Origin: Charina bottae
Lineage: Eukaryota > Chordata > Lepidosauria > Squamata > Charinaidae
Assembly: GCA_023362775.1 (NCBI GenBank)
Contig: JALMGJ010000006.1
Coordinates: 9,261,001-9,325,000 of the forward strand
Direction: 5' to 3'
DNA length: 64,000 nt
The translations under genes were made by a program, and so were the position numbers. Below are positions 31,435 to 42,225 of the stretch, in pieces (the stretch's first letter is position 1; each line of letters opens with the position of its first letter). Below the pieces are notes generated by a model, which saw only the letters and a program-made list of their open reading frames with translations, was not told the origin of the DNA and did not search any database.

Positions 31435-31664
31435 CCTTCCCTTCCCTTCCCTTCCCTTCCCTTCCCTTCCCTTCCCTTCCCTTCCCTTCCCTTCCCTTCC
31501 CTTCCCTTCCCTTCCCTTCCCTTCCCTTCCTTCCCTTCCCTTCCCTTCCCTTCCCTTCCCTTCCCTTCCTTCCCTTCCCTTCCCTTCCCTTCCCTTCCCT
31601 TCCCTTCCCTTCCCTTCCTTTCCTTTCCTTTCCTTTCCTTTCCTTTCCTTTCCTTTCCCTTCCT
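31435..31664 (+). repeat. (TTCCC)n to (TTCCT)n pyrimidine tract
   Basis: About 230 bases of pentanucleotides: TTCCC units interrupted twice by a one-base-shorter unit (about 31527 and 31568), changing to TTCCT at about 31618. Strictly pyrimidine on the sense strand, with repeated GGG runs on the other, so triplex or G-quadruplex formation is possible. Confidence 0.97.
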
Positions 31665-32089
31665 CATCTTCCCTTCTTCCATCCCTCCTCCTTCTCCTTC
31701 TCTTCTTTCTCTGCTGTCCCTTGCCAGAAGTTCTCTGAGTCTTGCAAATTTAAAGTTCCATTAATACATGCAATGCCTGTTAAAAAGGGGTGGGGCTTCC
31801 ACTGCATGTCCATGGCCACCATCTTGACTTTTTTGACACTCTGCCATGGAAGCCCCTGCTAAGGTTAGTGGTTACTGGGGTTAGTGGTGACAAGCTTTAC
31901 GAAACTGTTGAATTAAAGTGTAGCTGTTGTGAAAGAAGCAGATTCCATGCTGAGACTCATTAGGAAATGAATTGAAGATAACACTGCTGGTATGACAATG
32001 CTTCCCCAGAAAAAGGGAATAGAAAACCTCATCCATATTGTTGCAAAGAAACTGTATCTTGTCTTTCATTTTGTTTTAGCATGAGGGAA
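31665..32089. other. Intronic sequence, nothing recognised
   Basis: Short unique stretch between the pyrimidine tract and a SINE. Confidence 0.45.
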
Positions 32090-32310
32090 CACCACTAGAC
32101 ACCAGCTAAGGCTCCAGGCTAGAAACTAGGAGACTGTGAGTTCTAGTCCCACCTTAGGCATGAAAGCCGACTGGGTGACTTTGGGCCAGTCACTCTCTCC
32201 CAGCCCTAGGAAGGAGCCAATGGCAAACCAGGAGACTGAGAGTTCTAGTCCCGCCTCAGGCATGAAAGCCAGCTGGGTGACTTTGGGCCAGTCACTCTCT
32301 CTCAGCCCAT
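32090..32310 (+). mobile_element. tRNA-headed SINE with two-unit 102-bp duplication
   Basis: TTCTAGTCCC occurs at 32141 and 32243, exactly 102 bases apart. The intervening unit ends GGAGCCAATGGCAAACCAGG, the same junction as in the 17-unit array at 37001. The element then stops at CTCTCTCAGCCC rather than continuing into the usual SINE 3' part. Confidence 0.8.
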
Positions 32311-32439
32311 GACGTCAGGCTCGGGTGACAAGCTGATCAGTCAATTCCTGTCGCAACCAATGGATCAACATTCAGTCGATCCAAAAAGCGGACCCTGCGC
32401 CCACGGGAAAATGCTTGGAAGGAAAAAAATGGGGGAACA

Positions 32440-32600
32440 CCTAGCCAGCCTTGACTGATCTTGAAAAAGCCAAGTGAGTTGGGGCCAAGTAGTAGATGGG
32501 CGACCACCAGGAGGTCTCAGAACTGTAGGCTAGGCTGAGAAGTAAAAAAAAAAACCTTAAAGGAAGACAGTGACAAATCTCTTCCGTGTTGTTGCCAGGA
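32440..32600 (+). mobile_element. 5S rRNA-derived SINE fragment
   Basis: TGATCTTGAAAAAGCCAAGT, GTTGGGGCCAAG and AGATGGGCGACCACCAGG follow the 5S rRNA internal promoter order. The downstream part (GAAGACAGTGACAAATCTCT, TTGTTGCCAGGAAAAAG) resembles the tail of the tRNA SINEs. Sister fragment at 20550. Confidence 0.6.
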
Positions 32601-33351
32601 AAAAGATATAGATGTTTCATAAAGTCATCAGAAGTAGAGCTTTATGAATATTTGTTGCAATTACCCTTGGAAGATGAGTTTCATTCTAAGTATTACCTCT
32701 CAAAACGGAAATTGTAGAGCTGGAAAAATTACAGTAATGATATCAAAATGATTAAATAACCAGGTAGAGCTCCTCCAAGAGTTACGGATCCAATACCTGA
32801 GGCTTTTTAGTTTAGGAAGAAGGAAAAAAGAGATGGAATAGCAATACAGGAAACAGACATATTTCCGCCTCTCTCTTAAATGCTGGAAATTGAGTTTATT
32901 CAATAAAGCTGAATAGTACAAGATCCAAAAGAGATGAAACTTCTTTTCTTATATTGGGTACCTTCCAGATGTGGACTTCAAGTACCAGAATTCCCCAGTC
33001 TGCACTGCTTTTACTGGTCACTCTGGGAGTTGAATTCAACACATCTGGAGGGCAGCCAGGTTGGATAAAAGAAAATACTGCTTCAATAGAGCATATTTCA
33101 TTTACCAAGGTATATTGATGACCACCAACCTGGCCACATAAGGCAAATCAATGGGAGAGAAGGTGATGAAAGGCTGGTGATCATGACTGGATGAAATTTG
33201 CCTAGCCATCTATTCTCATCAAGATACATTGTAGTGTGGAATTTACCCAACCGATTGTTTCTTTTTGGTTGTGATCTCTAGCAACCTCCTGGTTCCACGT
33301 CAGTCTCCAGACTGGACTGATCTGCTCCTCAGATTATTCATGGTTGATACC
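32601..33351. other. Intronic sequence with a worn MITE
   Basis: 32950-33062 contains TTCCAGATGTGGACTTCAAG and, inverted, TTGAATTCAACACATCTGGA, an old palindromic MITE related to the hAT group. Otherwise nothing seen. Confidence 0.45.
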
Positions 33352-33359
33352 ATCTAACC

Positions 33360-33511
33360 CAGCGTTTCTCAACCTTGGCCACTTTCAACTGTGTGGACAG
33401 ACTTCAACTCCCAGACTTCAACTCTCAGAATTCCCCAGCCAGCATGCTGGCTAGGGAATTCTGGGAGTTGAAGTCTACGCATCTGAAAGTGGCCAAGGTT
33501 GAGAAACATTG
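33360..33511. mobile_element. Palindromic hAT MITE, copy b
   Basis: Exact 8-base duplication ATCTAACC at 33352-33359 and 33512-33519. Terminal repeats CAGCGTTTCTCAACCTTGGC and CCAAGGTTGAGAAACATTG. The apex is GCCAGCATGCTGGC. The left arm has a small internal tandem duplication (GACTTCAACTCCCA twice). Confidence 0.9.
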
Positions 33512-33880
33512 ATCTAACCTGTCACCTGCCTTTCAACCCATGGCATCAATCCTGTCCATGAGAGAGAGAAAGGAATGATAAGATTGTGCCTGTCATTTAG
33601 CTGCAAGTGTTATCTGAAAACCATTTATGTCCCTTTTTATTTAGAACTATTTTTTCTTATATGCAAATCTGGACAGATTTAATCAACTGATTGATTAATT
33701 AACTAAAAGACATAAGATTAATCAACTAAAATGGATTTAATTAGATGACTGCTGTTATTATCATAATTATCCTCATCATTATTACAGTTTTTAGGAACTT
33801 CCTTTACGAAGTTCAGATCCAGTGGTCTTCCATTCAGATACCAATCCAATCATAATCATTGAAGTAGTCCACTGAGATTC

Positions 33881-33954
33881 TCCTTCCTTCCTTCCTTCCT
33901 TCCTTCCTTCCTTCCTTCCTTCCTTCCTTCCTTCCTTCCTTCCTTCCTTCCTTC
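33881..33954 (+). repeat. (TTCC)n microsatellite
   Basis: About eighteen perfect TTCC units. Confidence 0.97.
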
Positions 33955-34909
33955 TCTGTGACTCTCGCAAATTCAGCTTTCATTAAATTATGTCCAATAA
34001 AATAAAATAGACATTTCTGTTAAATGACAACAAACTTTGTTTTATGTCAGACCAACTCTTTTTTAAAAAAATATCTCTACAGGGATTCCTCAGAGTAGTT
34101 AACGCTGAGTTACTGTAAGATGATAATGGATATTAATACTTCACTTTTATGAGCTTATACAACCAATAACCAATTTTAATTCTCTGTTGAAGTCTGTTTC
34201 ACTTTAGATTTGGGTAGCCTCTTGCAAACAAATTCTCATTTATTGCTGTAATTTGGGGTTCTTGGTTCCTACTCGATTCAAGATTTGTGGCTCCAGTGCT
34301 ATTCTCAGTAGGGGATTTTATGTGTTAATCCATTTAATTAAAGGTATAATAACTGAGAAATATAATGTTCAGAATGCTCTGTACCTGCAAAACGGGAGGA
34401 GGAAGAATCCTTGTAAAATATTAATAGCCTCTTACTTTCAGATGTCATCTATAAGCATATGTTTTTTATTCCTCCTTCCACTTGTCCACCTCCACTTAAT
34501 ACGCACACTCTGGTTTTGTTAATGAAAGAATTACTGTGGGTTTTATTCAATAAATGTTACACTAGATTAGGAAAGCAGTTGGTTTCCAGGGAACATTTGT
34601 TAAGAATATTCCATTTTAAATCTAAGAGGGAAGCAGGATATTCCATGAGCATCTATCATCATCTATATGAAGGTACTTGAATTACAGAGCCTGGTGAACG
34701 TGGCAATAGCAAAATTATGATGGAATGTACACATCATCAAGGAAGTTGAGATCTAGTAGTTAGTATGGGCTATGATTCCTGGAGTGGAGGTAAAATGGAA
34801 GACTTGAACATTGCTCTATCAAAACAGGGAGATAAATTGTATCCCACAAGGACTGTTATTTTCATGAGACAGTTGAAATCTCATGATAGCATTTTCAGTG
34901 CACCTGTTG
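33955..34909. other. Intronic sequence, nothing recognised
   Basis: AT-rich unique sequence; the short frames around 34253-34680 match nothing recognised. Confidence 0.4.
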
Positions 34910-34917
34910 CTTTAGAT

Positions 34918-35014
34918 CAGTGTTTCTCAACCTTGGCAATTTTAAGATGTGTGGACTTCAACTCCCAGAATTCCCCAGCCAACATCTTAAAGTTGCCAGA
35001 GTTGAGAAACACTG
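34918..35014. mobile_element. Palindromic hAT MITE, copy c, apex deleted
   Basis: CTTTAGAT/CTTTAGGT flank it, an 8-base duplication with one mismatch. It starts CAGTGTTTCTCAACCTTGGC and ends GAGTTGAGAAACACTG. Most of the right arm is missing: after CCCCAGCC it jumps to AACATCTTAAAGTTGCC, so the element is 97 bases instead of about 130. Confidence 0.85.
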
Positions 35015-35298
35015 CTTTAGGTGAACTGACTCACTGACTGGGTTTTCATAGGGTCCTAAGCCAATTTTGTTTAAAGATAGTTTGTTGAATAAACCAGAAT
35101 TGGCTGGATTTTTGCAATACATTAGACCTGATTTACAAACTATAATGATTGGGTTCATCCAGTATGGAAGTCATTCCCAAGCAAACCACATTATGACTCA
35201 CTCACCCTAGCAGCCATAAAATCTTGGGAGCAGACTTTGGCTGATCTCTAAAAGCAAAGCAGAGTCAGACCCTGGCTGATTAGTAGATGTGTCTACAA

Positions 35299-35547
35299 CA
35301 GAGCTTTCCAAACTGTGTGTCGGGACACGTTAGTGTGTCGACTGCAGTGTCTGGGTGTGTCACGGCTGCTGCTGCCTCCTGGCTTCCACGCAGGTCCTAG
35401 TGCCTGCCTTGTGCCTCGCTGCCACCAAACCTGCTGTGATTCCGCACAGGTCCTAGTGCCAGCCTTGTGCCCTGCTGTAAGAGTGTGTCGCGAAATGATG
35501 CATGTCTAAAAAGTGTGTCACCAACATGAAAAGTTTGGAAAGCTCTG
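35299..35547. mobile_element. hAT MITE with 8-bp TSD
   Basis: Exact duplication GTCTACAA at 35291-35298 and 35548-35555. Terminal repeats CAGAGCTTTCCAAACTGTG and AAAAGTTTGGAAAGCTCTG. An internal direct repeat CAGGTCCTAGTGCC occurs at about 35391 and 35448. No coding capacity. Confidence 0.9.
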
Positions 35548-35555
35548 GTCTACAA

Positions 35556-36965
35556 GTTTCCAGAAGCTGAGATTGACTCAAAGAAAAGTTACTTTATTTC
35601 TATAGTGGCAGCTATGAAAGATACTTAGCAATATTTCTCTTATACTTTTTAGTGTCATGGACAAGAACCAGTTGCCTTCAAATAAAGGCCAGCAAGAATA
35701 GATCAGCCTGCTGGACAGGAAATTTTCCTTTCCCTGTTCATTCATCCTATTCCCATGGCTGCAGTCAAGAATATTTCTCTCTGCATATACAGCATAAATT
35801 ACGGCTGCTCGTAAATGTATTCTTAACATTCCTTTGAAGTATTTAAAAAGGCACAGAGTATGTATGAATCAATCACTTCATCCTTATCATTCCTTTCCTT
35901 CAGTTTATCTTTTATTGCACCAGTGCTAATTTTCATGCATTTCCCTTATCGATGGGGTTTTTTTCGCCCTCTTGGGATTGGTGGAATTTTAAGATATATA
36001 ATATTCAGTCTGCAGAGTTCTCTGCTGTTGCAGACATCAGGTAATATTTTATTCAGGGTGCTAGAAAGAAATGTACGTTGGGTTCATAGAGTGCATGGCA
36101 TTTTTCTCAAGTATATGGGAGATCAGGGAATCCATGAAGTCTTTTCATGGGATTAAGTTATCATTGTTCAAGATTCTGATTGAATATTAGGGGGGAAAAA
36201 CTTCCCAACAGTAAGAGCTGTTGAATACTGGAATCAGTGACTCAGAGAGATGGTGGGCTCTCATTCACTTGGATGTGTTGAAATTGATCTTGGACCAGGC
36301 TTCCATTGATAACTGTGATGACACCAGAACGACAAAATGTGGATTGTGGTGCCATGTTGCAAGCTCTACCCTTTCGTACTTGTGCTGCAACATGGTCCCC
36401 AAATATGTAAGGGGCGGAGTTTGCATTGTGATGTATCCATGTCCTGGAGACCTTTCTATTAGGAATGCTTCAATTTGGATCCTCGCATGGAGCAATTTGC
36501 TGGATTCGGTGCCCTAAATTGCCTACTAGTTCTAATATTCTATCATTCTAAACTCTGCAAGGTTAGGAATATTGCATCAGTTATTGATTTATCCAGTGTA
36601 TCCTTCCTTTCTACTGAAGGCAGGGCTCATCCACTAAGAATAAAATATAGCTAGAGCACAACATCATAAACAGAATATAGATCAAATAAAATACATCAAT
36701 TTAAAACAAACTAAAACACATCAGTAAAATAAAATCACCAGTCCAGTTAAAACCTACTGGAGCAATCAAGTCAGCATAGAAAACAAAATATGTGATTGAT
36801 TTTTTGTTTGTTTGTTTGCTGAAGTCTTCCAAATACAAGAGGAGTGTGGTTTTTTCTGCATATGTGGATTACCAAGTGGGTGAGTACGTACAAAGGAACA
36901 ATTGTTTGGATTAACGTCCAAGTAAAAGAAAAAGGAATCAGGAAGAGGAATAGTGCAAGATCGTT
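35556..36965. other. Intronic sequence, nothing recognised
   Basis: No repeats with definable ends and no exon recognised. The frames at 35860-36156 and 36221-36517 match nothing I know. Confidence 0.4.
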
Positions 36966-38835
36966 CGCTTTGGTCTAGTGGTTAAGGCAACGGGCTAGAA
37001 ACCAGGAGACTGAGAGTTCTAGTCCCGCCTTAGGCATGAAAGCTGGCTGGGTGACCTTGAGCCAGTCCCTGTCTCTCAGCCCTAGGAAGGAGCCAATGGC
37101 AAATCAGGAGACTGAGAATTCTAGTCCCGCCCTAGGCATGAAAGCTGGCTGGGTGACCTTGGGCCAGTCCCTCTCTCTCAGCCCTAGGAAGGAGCCAATG
37201 GCAAACCAGGAGACTGAGAGTTCTAGTCCCGCCTTAGGCACGAAAGCCGGCTGGGGAACCTTGGGCCAGTCCCTCTGTCTCAGCCTTAGGAAGGAGCCAA
37301 CGGCAAATCAGGAGACTGAGAGTTCTAGTCCCGCCTTAGGCACGAAAGCCGGCTGGGTGACCTTGGGCCAGTCCCTGTCTCTCAGCCCTAGGAAGGAGCC
37401 AATGGCAAACCAGGAGACTGATAGTTCTAGTCCTGCCTTAGGCACGAAAGCTGGCTGGGTGACCTTGAGCCAGTCCCTGTCTCTCAGCCCTAGGAAGGAG
37501 CCAATGGCAAACCAGGAGACTGAGAGTTCTAGTCCCGCCTTAGGCATGAAAGCCGGCTGGGTGACCTTGAGCTAGTCCCTGTCTCTCAGCCCTAGGAAGG
37601 AGCCAATGGCAAACCAGGAGACTGAGAGTTCTAGTCCCGCCTTAGGCACGAAAGCCGGCTGGGGAACCTTGGGCCAGTCCCTCTGTCTCAGCCTTAGGAA
37701 GGAGCCAATGGCAAATCAGGAGACTGAGAGTTCTAGTCCCGCCTTAGGCACGAAAGCCGGCTGGGTGACCTTGGGCCAGTCCCTGTCTCTCAGCCCTAGG
37801 AAGGAGCCAATGGCAAACCAGGAGACTGATAGTTCTAGTCCTGCCTTAGGCACGAAAGCTGGCTGGGTGACCTTGAGCCAGTCCCTGTCTCTCAGCCCTA
37901 GGAAGGAGCCAATGGCAAACCAGGAGACTGAGAGTTCTAGTCCCGCCTTAGGCATGAAAGCCGGCTGGGTGACCTTGAGCTAGTCCCTGTCTCTCAGCCC
38001 TAGGAAGGAGCCAATGGCAAACCAGGAGACTGAGAGTTCTAGTCCTGCCTTAGGCACAAAAGCTGGCTGGGGGACCTTGGGCCAGTCCCTCTCTCTCAGC
38101 CTTAGGAAGGAGCCAATGGCAAATCAGGAGACTGAGAATTCTAGTCCCGCCTTAGGCATGAAAGCTGGCTGGGTGACCTTGGGCCAGTCCCTGTCTGTGA
38201 GCCCTAGGAAGGAGCCAATGGCAAACCAGGAGACGGAGAGTTCTAGTCCCACCTTAGGCACGAAGGCTGGCTGGGGAACCTTGGGCCAGTCCCTCTCTCT
38301 CAGCCCTAGGAAGGAGCCAATGGCAAATCAGGAGACTGAGAGTTCTAGTCCCGCCTTAGGCACGAAAGGCGGCTGGGTGACCTTGGGCCAGTCCCTCTCT
38401 CTCAGCCCTAGGAAGGAGCCAATGGCAAACCAGGAGACTGAGAGTTCTAGTCCTGCCTTAGGCACGAAAGCTGGCTGGGTGACCTTGAGCCAGTCCCTGT
38501 CTCTCAGCCCTAGGAAGGAGCCAATGGCAAACCAGGAGACTGAGAGTTCTAGACCCGCCTTAGGCATGAAAGCCAGCTGGGTGACCTTGAGCTAGTCCCT
38601 GTCTCTCAGCCCTAGGAAGGAGCCAATGGCAAACCAGGAGACTGAGAGTTCTAGTCCCACCTTAGGCATGAAAGCCGGCTGGGTGACCTTGGGCCAGTCA
38701 CTCTCTCTCAGCCCAACTCACCTCACAGGGTTGTTGTGGGGAAAATAGGAGGAGGAAGGATTAGGTATGTTCACCGCCTTGAGTTATTTATAAAAATAAT
38801 AAAGGCAGGATAGAAAATAAATAAATAAACAAACA
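36966..38835 (+). mobile_element. tRNA-headed SINE carrying an expanded core
   Basis: A normal SINE head (TTTGGTCTAGTGGTTAAGGC) at 36970 and a normal 3' part (CTCACCTCACAGGGTTGTTG, TTCACCGCCTTGAGTTATTT, then AAATAAAT/AAAC units) at 38706-38835 enclose the tandem array. Without the array the element would be an ordinary copy like that at 14531. Confidence 0.85.
37001..38702 (+). repeat. 102-bp tandem array, 17 SINE-core units
   Basis: The B-box-like TTCTAG recurs from 37017 to 38649 with 16 intervals of exactly 102 bases, so there are 17 units and no net insertions or deletions. Each unit runs from ACCAGGAGACTGAGAG through GTGACCTTGGGCCAGTCC to GGAGCCAATGGCAAACC. Because 102 is divisible by three, both strands show long repetitive frames; these are artefacts. 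Blocks 37198-37605 and 37606-38013 (four units each) differ by eye at a single base (37302 C versus 37710 T), so a recent 408-base duplication is visible. Confidence 0.95.
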
Positions 38836-38879
38836 AACAAACTTGAAAGGTTCTTCTCTCCTACATTGCCTGCTTTTTT

Positions 38880-38904
38880 GTTGTTGTTGTTGTTGTTGTT
38901 GTTG
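38880..38904 (+). repeat. (TTG)n microsatellite
   Basis: About eight TTG units, likely the tail of the reverse SINE beside it. Confidence 0.9.
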
Positions 38905-38920
38905 CTGTTTTTCTGTCTTT

Positions 38921-39140
38921 GAGTCAGTGTTGACTCCTGGCGACTGCCTGGATGAGTCCCAGCAGTTTTCTTGGGAAGATTTCAGAAGTGGTTTGCGCTG
39001 GCCTTCTTCTTCTTCTTCTTCCTAGGGCTGAGAGAGGAGGACTGGCCCAAGGTCCCACAGCTGGCTTTGTGCCCAAGGTGCAACTAGAACTCATGGACTC
39101 CTGATTTCTAGCCTGGTGCCTTAACCACTACACTAAACTG
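38921..39140 (-). mobile_element. tRNA-headed SINE (reverse)
   Basis: Reverse complement of the 561 copy: tail AGTCAGTGTTGACTCCTGGC, then CAGCAGTTTTCTTGGGAAG, GGCCCAAGGTCCCACAGCTG, and the head TTAACCACTACACTAAACTG. A TTC triplet run lies inside it. Confidence 0.85.
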
Positions 39141-39180
39141 TTTTTTCTTCCCTGTACACCAAGACATTTCTTGTAACTAC

Positions 39181-39265
39181 AAGGAATTTTATTTATTTTA
39201 TTTATTAGTTAAATTTATATGACCTCCCAACTCCCCCAACAGGGGACTCTGGGCAGTCATGCTTT
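39181..39265 (-). mobile_element. L2-type 3' tail (reverse)
   Basis: ATTTTATTTATTTTATTTAT followed by GGGGACTCTGGGCAGTCATG is the reverse of the CCCAGAGTCCCC/AAATAAAT terminus used by L2-type elements. Confidence 0.5.
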
Positions 39266-41453
39266 ATAAAAATTTGCTTTTTATAAAGCAAGTTCAGGAT
39301 TCTTACTGTTTGGAAAGAAAATGCAATTATTTGGGGCTCTTTTAGTGTCAAACAGGTTCTCTATTTCAGGCTTATTTCAGTTAATGTCCATGTCCCAGTG
39401 GGTCAATTGTCCTAAGCTTCCTTCCTTCCTTGCAATACAGCATTCCCTGTGTTCTTCAGCTAGCAACTTTTTATGGCTTCTGTGCTTTGATCATCGTATC
39501 CTTCTTGTTCATGTCATCAGTGGGATAAGCTTATCTGCACTATAAAACATATTCTCTTATATCATTTTTACAACCCTCCTGTAATGAGACATTGGTGGAT
39601 CTACCCTCCAGAATAATATTGTTCAGTATAGGGGAAATTACAGAAAGCGAGAGGTGAGTTAGAAAATAGCAGCTGAAATAACTCTGTTTGGAGTAGCTGA
39701 TTCATGAAGTGATATTAAAAGAATTCATCATCTTTGTAAGTTGCCAAAATGTTGACTGAAGTTACTATCAATAGATTAGAGAATGAAAAGAGTCAGAGTT
39801 TAAAGTGAAACAAAGATTGATTTAAGTGACCCCGTGGCTGATTTTTATAGTATAGTAAATTTCCAGTGATTGGTTCCTTCACTCTATTCTTTTATTGGCT
39901 AGGATGTTGGTCAATATATTTATTCTGTATCCTTCCCAGTCTTCTCAGAAGCTCTAGGCTGCATAAATAAACTCCTTAACTTCCTACTAACCTTTTCACA
40001 ACTATCCTCTGAAGTAGACCAGTTGAGAGATTATGACTGACCTAGGATCATCCACTGAGGGAGAGCTGGACAGTGACATTTGAAAAAAGGATCGCCAAAA
40101 ATATACCTGATGACAAGACAAGTTTGTATCATTTCCAAGTGTGACAAATAACTCATATCTTTACAGTTAATCTGAAACTGGACTTGGGAATTTTGGTCAC
40201 TTGGAAGAAAGAGATCCTAGAGGCAAACTTCTTGTTTCATATATTTATTGCAGCTAGGAGATATGTGGGAAATATTGGGAAATCAAGGACATAGTAAGGG
40301 GGGAAAGGATGAGTTTGACAGGCATTCAGGGCATAGCTCTTATGAGTAAAAGAAGGATAACAAAAGTGAGAAAGTTTAAAGGAGAATCATCTCCAACCTA
40401 GCCATGAAAAAGTGGTTGTCTCCAAGAGGATCTGGAACCTTTAAAGTCTGGCCTGATCTTACAGTACCACTTAGCCCTAGCAAACCCACTGTTGTGAACT
40501 CCTGATGGAAACCCCTTTATTTTTCATCAAAACTTGAGAACTGTGTAACCTCCCAAGCAGCCAAATCAACACCATGGAAGATAGTATTAAAGCTGCCCAG
40601 TAAATGAGTAGAATGTGAGATGGCCATCCTTGATGCTTCCTCTGCTTCCTGTGCAACTCCAAGGAGATTAGGAAGGTTAACAGTTGTAAACATTGTCACA
40701 AGCATCAGGAACATCAAAAGAAAATTTAGAGAAAGAGTCAAGGTCAAGGGGCACGGAAGGCGATGATGGCTCAGAATGAGCTTTGAAATCTCCTAACAAG
40801 GGGAGGAAAGCTGGCAGAGCTGAGCTTCTGAAATTCTTTCCAACCCCTGTACCAGCAGTGCCAACAAGAGGCATGTATGTTTTTTTCTCTGTAACCAAGA
40901 AACATGTTGCATCTGTTTGTGTGTTTGTGTCTGGGTATGTATACACACATGCCCTTTCTTCCCAGGGACTAATCAGGGTATGTGCATAGATTGTACCTGA
41001 TTGTATGAACGTGTATGTGTGTGTGCTTCTGCTGTCTCCTTGTGCTATGTCTCTGTGTGTTTTAGTGTGGATGTGGATGTGCATTGTTAAGCATGGGCTG
41101 GGCTGCATATGCTCCACTCTAGGTCACATGACTGGGAGGGAGGAGTGGGGCTTAGAATGGAGGAATTGGCCACATTTTGAACCACTGTGGGATTTATTTC
41201 TGTTTTTTTTTTCTCCATAACCTCCAGCTGCATCTGGCTAATTTTCAAACCCAGTATTTCTTTTGCTGGCTTCTCCCCACACAACAACATTGGTCCTGTT
41301 CTGTTTGCTTTTCAGAGAATTATCCTGCTGATGGATTAATAGACAGGCTGAGTTCTAAGTCGGTTTCCATAATTTCTTCCCTACCTTCTGTTGGGTTGGA
41401 AAGAATAAAACTGGTTTATAAGAGCATGTATATGTCGTTTATATGTCATCCTG
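39266..41453. other. Intronic sequence with a TG-rich stretch
   Basis: No element with definable ends and no exon. 40912-41090 is rich in TGTGTG/TGTTTGT on the sense strand. Confidence 0.4.
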
Positions 41454-41609
41454 GAAGCTTGGCATTCAGACAAATCAGCCATCAATAGACACATAGAAAT
41501 AAACCACATTTATACACCATTCAAAAGAGACAATAAAAAAGCTAAGAAGGAAACAAAAAGAGCAGAACACATCCTCTCCAGCACCCTATACCGAGATAAG
41601 CAGGGATGA
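41454..41609 (+). pseudogene. Penelope C-terminal fragment, family 2
   Basis: Frame EAWHSDKSAINRHIEINHIY then TPFKRDNKKAKKETKRAEHI up to a stop. The F-L-E-A-W-H-S-x3-S-I-N-R-H-I type block lies at the end of one Penelope lineage after the GIY-YIG domain. It differs from the family-3 C-terminus at 13025. Everything upstream is lost. Confidence 0.6.
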
Positions 41610-41825
41610 ACCCCAGACAAACAATCAAGCAGAAAACAATATAAATAATAATCAAGGCACTACCAGGGAGAAAACCACACCCCCACCAACACTGGCAGGG
41701 CAAGCTTCTGTATATAAACAGGGAGAAAACTCCAGCCTCCCTTGCATGGATGATGTTACCTAGTTGGGTAATGAAATGTCTGCAAGCAAACAACCCAGCT
41801 CAGAGAGCACCAAGGACTCCATACA
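41454..41825 (+). mobile_element. Penelope-like element 3' end, family 2
   Basis: The end of a Penelope-type frame (41454-41609) is followed by a terminal repeat with GGATGATGTTACCTAG, GGGTAATGAAATGTCTGCAAG and the end GCTCAGAGAGCACCAAGGAC. The same repeat is found as a palindrome at 48587. No target duplication was found; the left limit is where recognisable coding begins. Confidence 0.65.
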
Positions 41826-41984
41826 TCATCTCTGCTGCTTTCGTGAAGCTGTATCTTGTTAGGAGAGAGGATCAGGGAATAATAATCCAGTTTTAGTATT
41901 TTGAACTGGAAATTTTACTCACATTGAATCTCTGACTGTCTTCTAACTAAGACAAACATCTCATGTTACCACAATCAACCAAAG

Positions 41985-42225
41985 TGGTGTAGCAATTAAG
42001 CTGTGGATTAGTACTGAGGACACTCAGTTTCTAGTCCCCCTACTCAGCCATAGGAGTGTGGAGTAATGATGAAGGTGCCATATTAGAAGTGGGAAGACCC
42101 ATGTTCTAGCTTCCTGGGGGACTTTGGAAGCCTACCTCGGGGGGGGGGGGGTTGTTATGGGAAACAAATGGGAAGAGAGTATTATATATGTTGCCTTGGG
42201 TTCCTGGAACAAAAAAAAAAGAAGT
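41985..42225 (+). mobile_element. Degenerate tRNA-SINE
   Basis: AAAGTGGTGTAGCAATTAAG, GTTTCTAGTCCCCCTACTCA, then GTTGTTATGGGAAACAAATG and TATGTTGCCTTGGGTTCCTG keep the SINE order but are heavily mutated and contain a poly(G) run. Confidence 0.5.

Noticed and set aside
37036..38595. Long repetitive frames of 125-193 codons on the plus strand and mirrored frames on the minus strand
   Set aside because: They exist because the SINE unit is 102 bases, a multiple of three. Stops recur at the same unit variant (GAGCTAGTCC), and there is no promoter, splice or family evidence for a protein.
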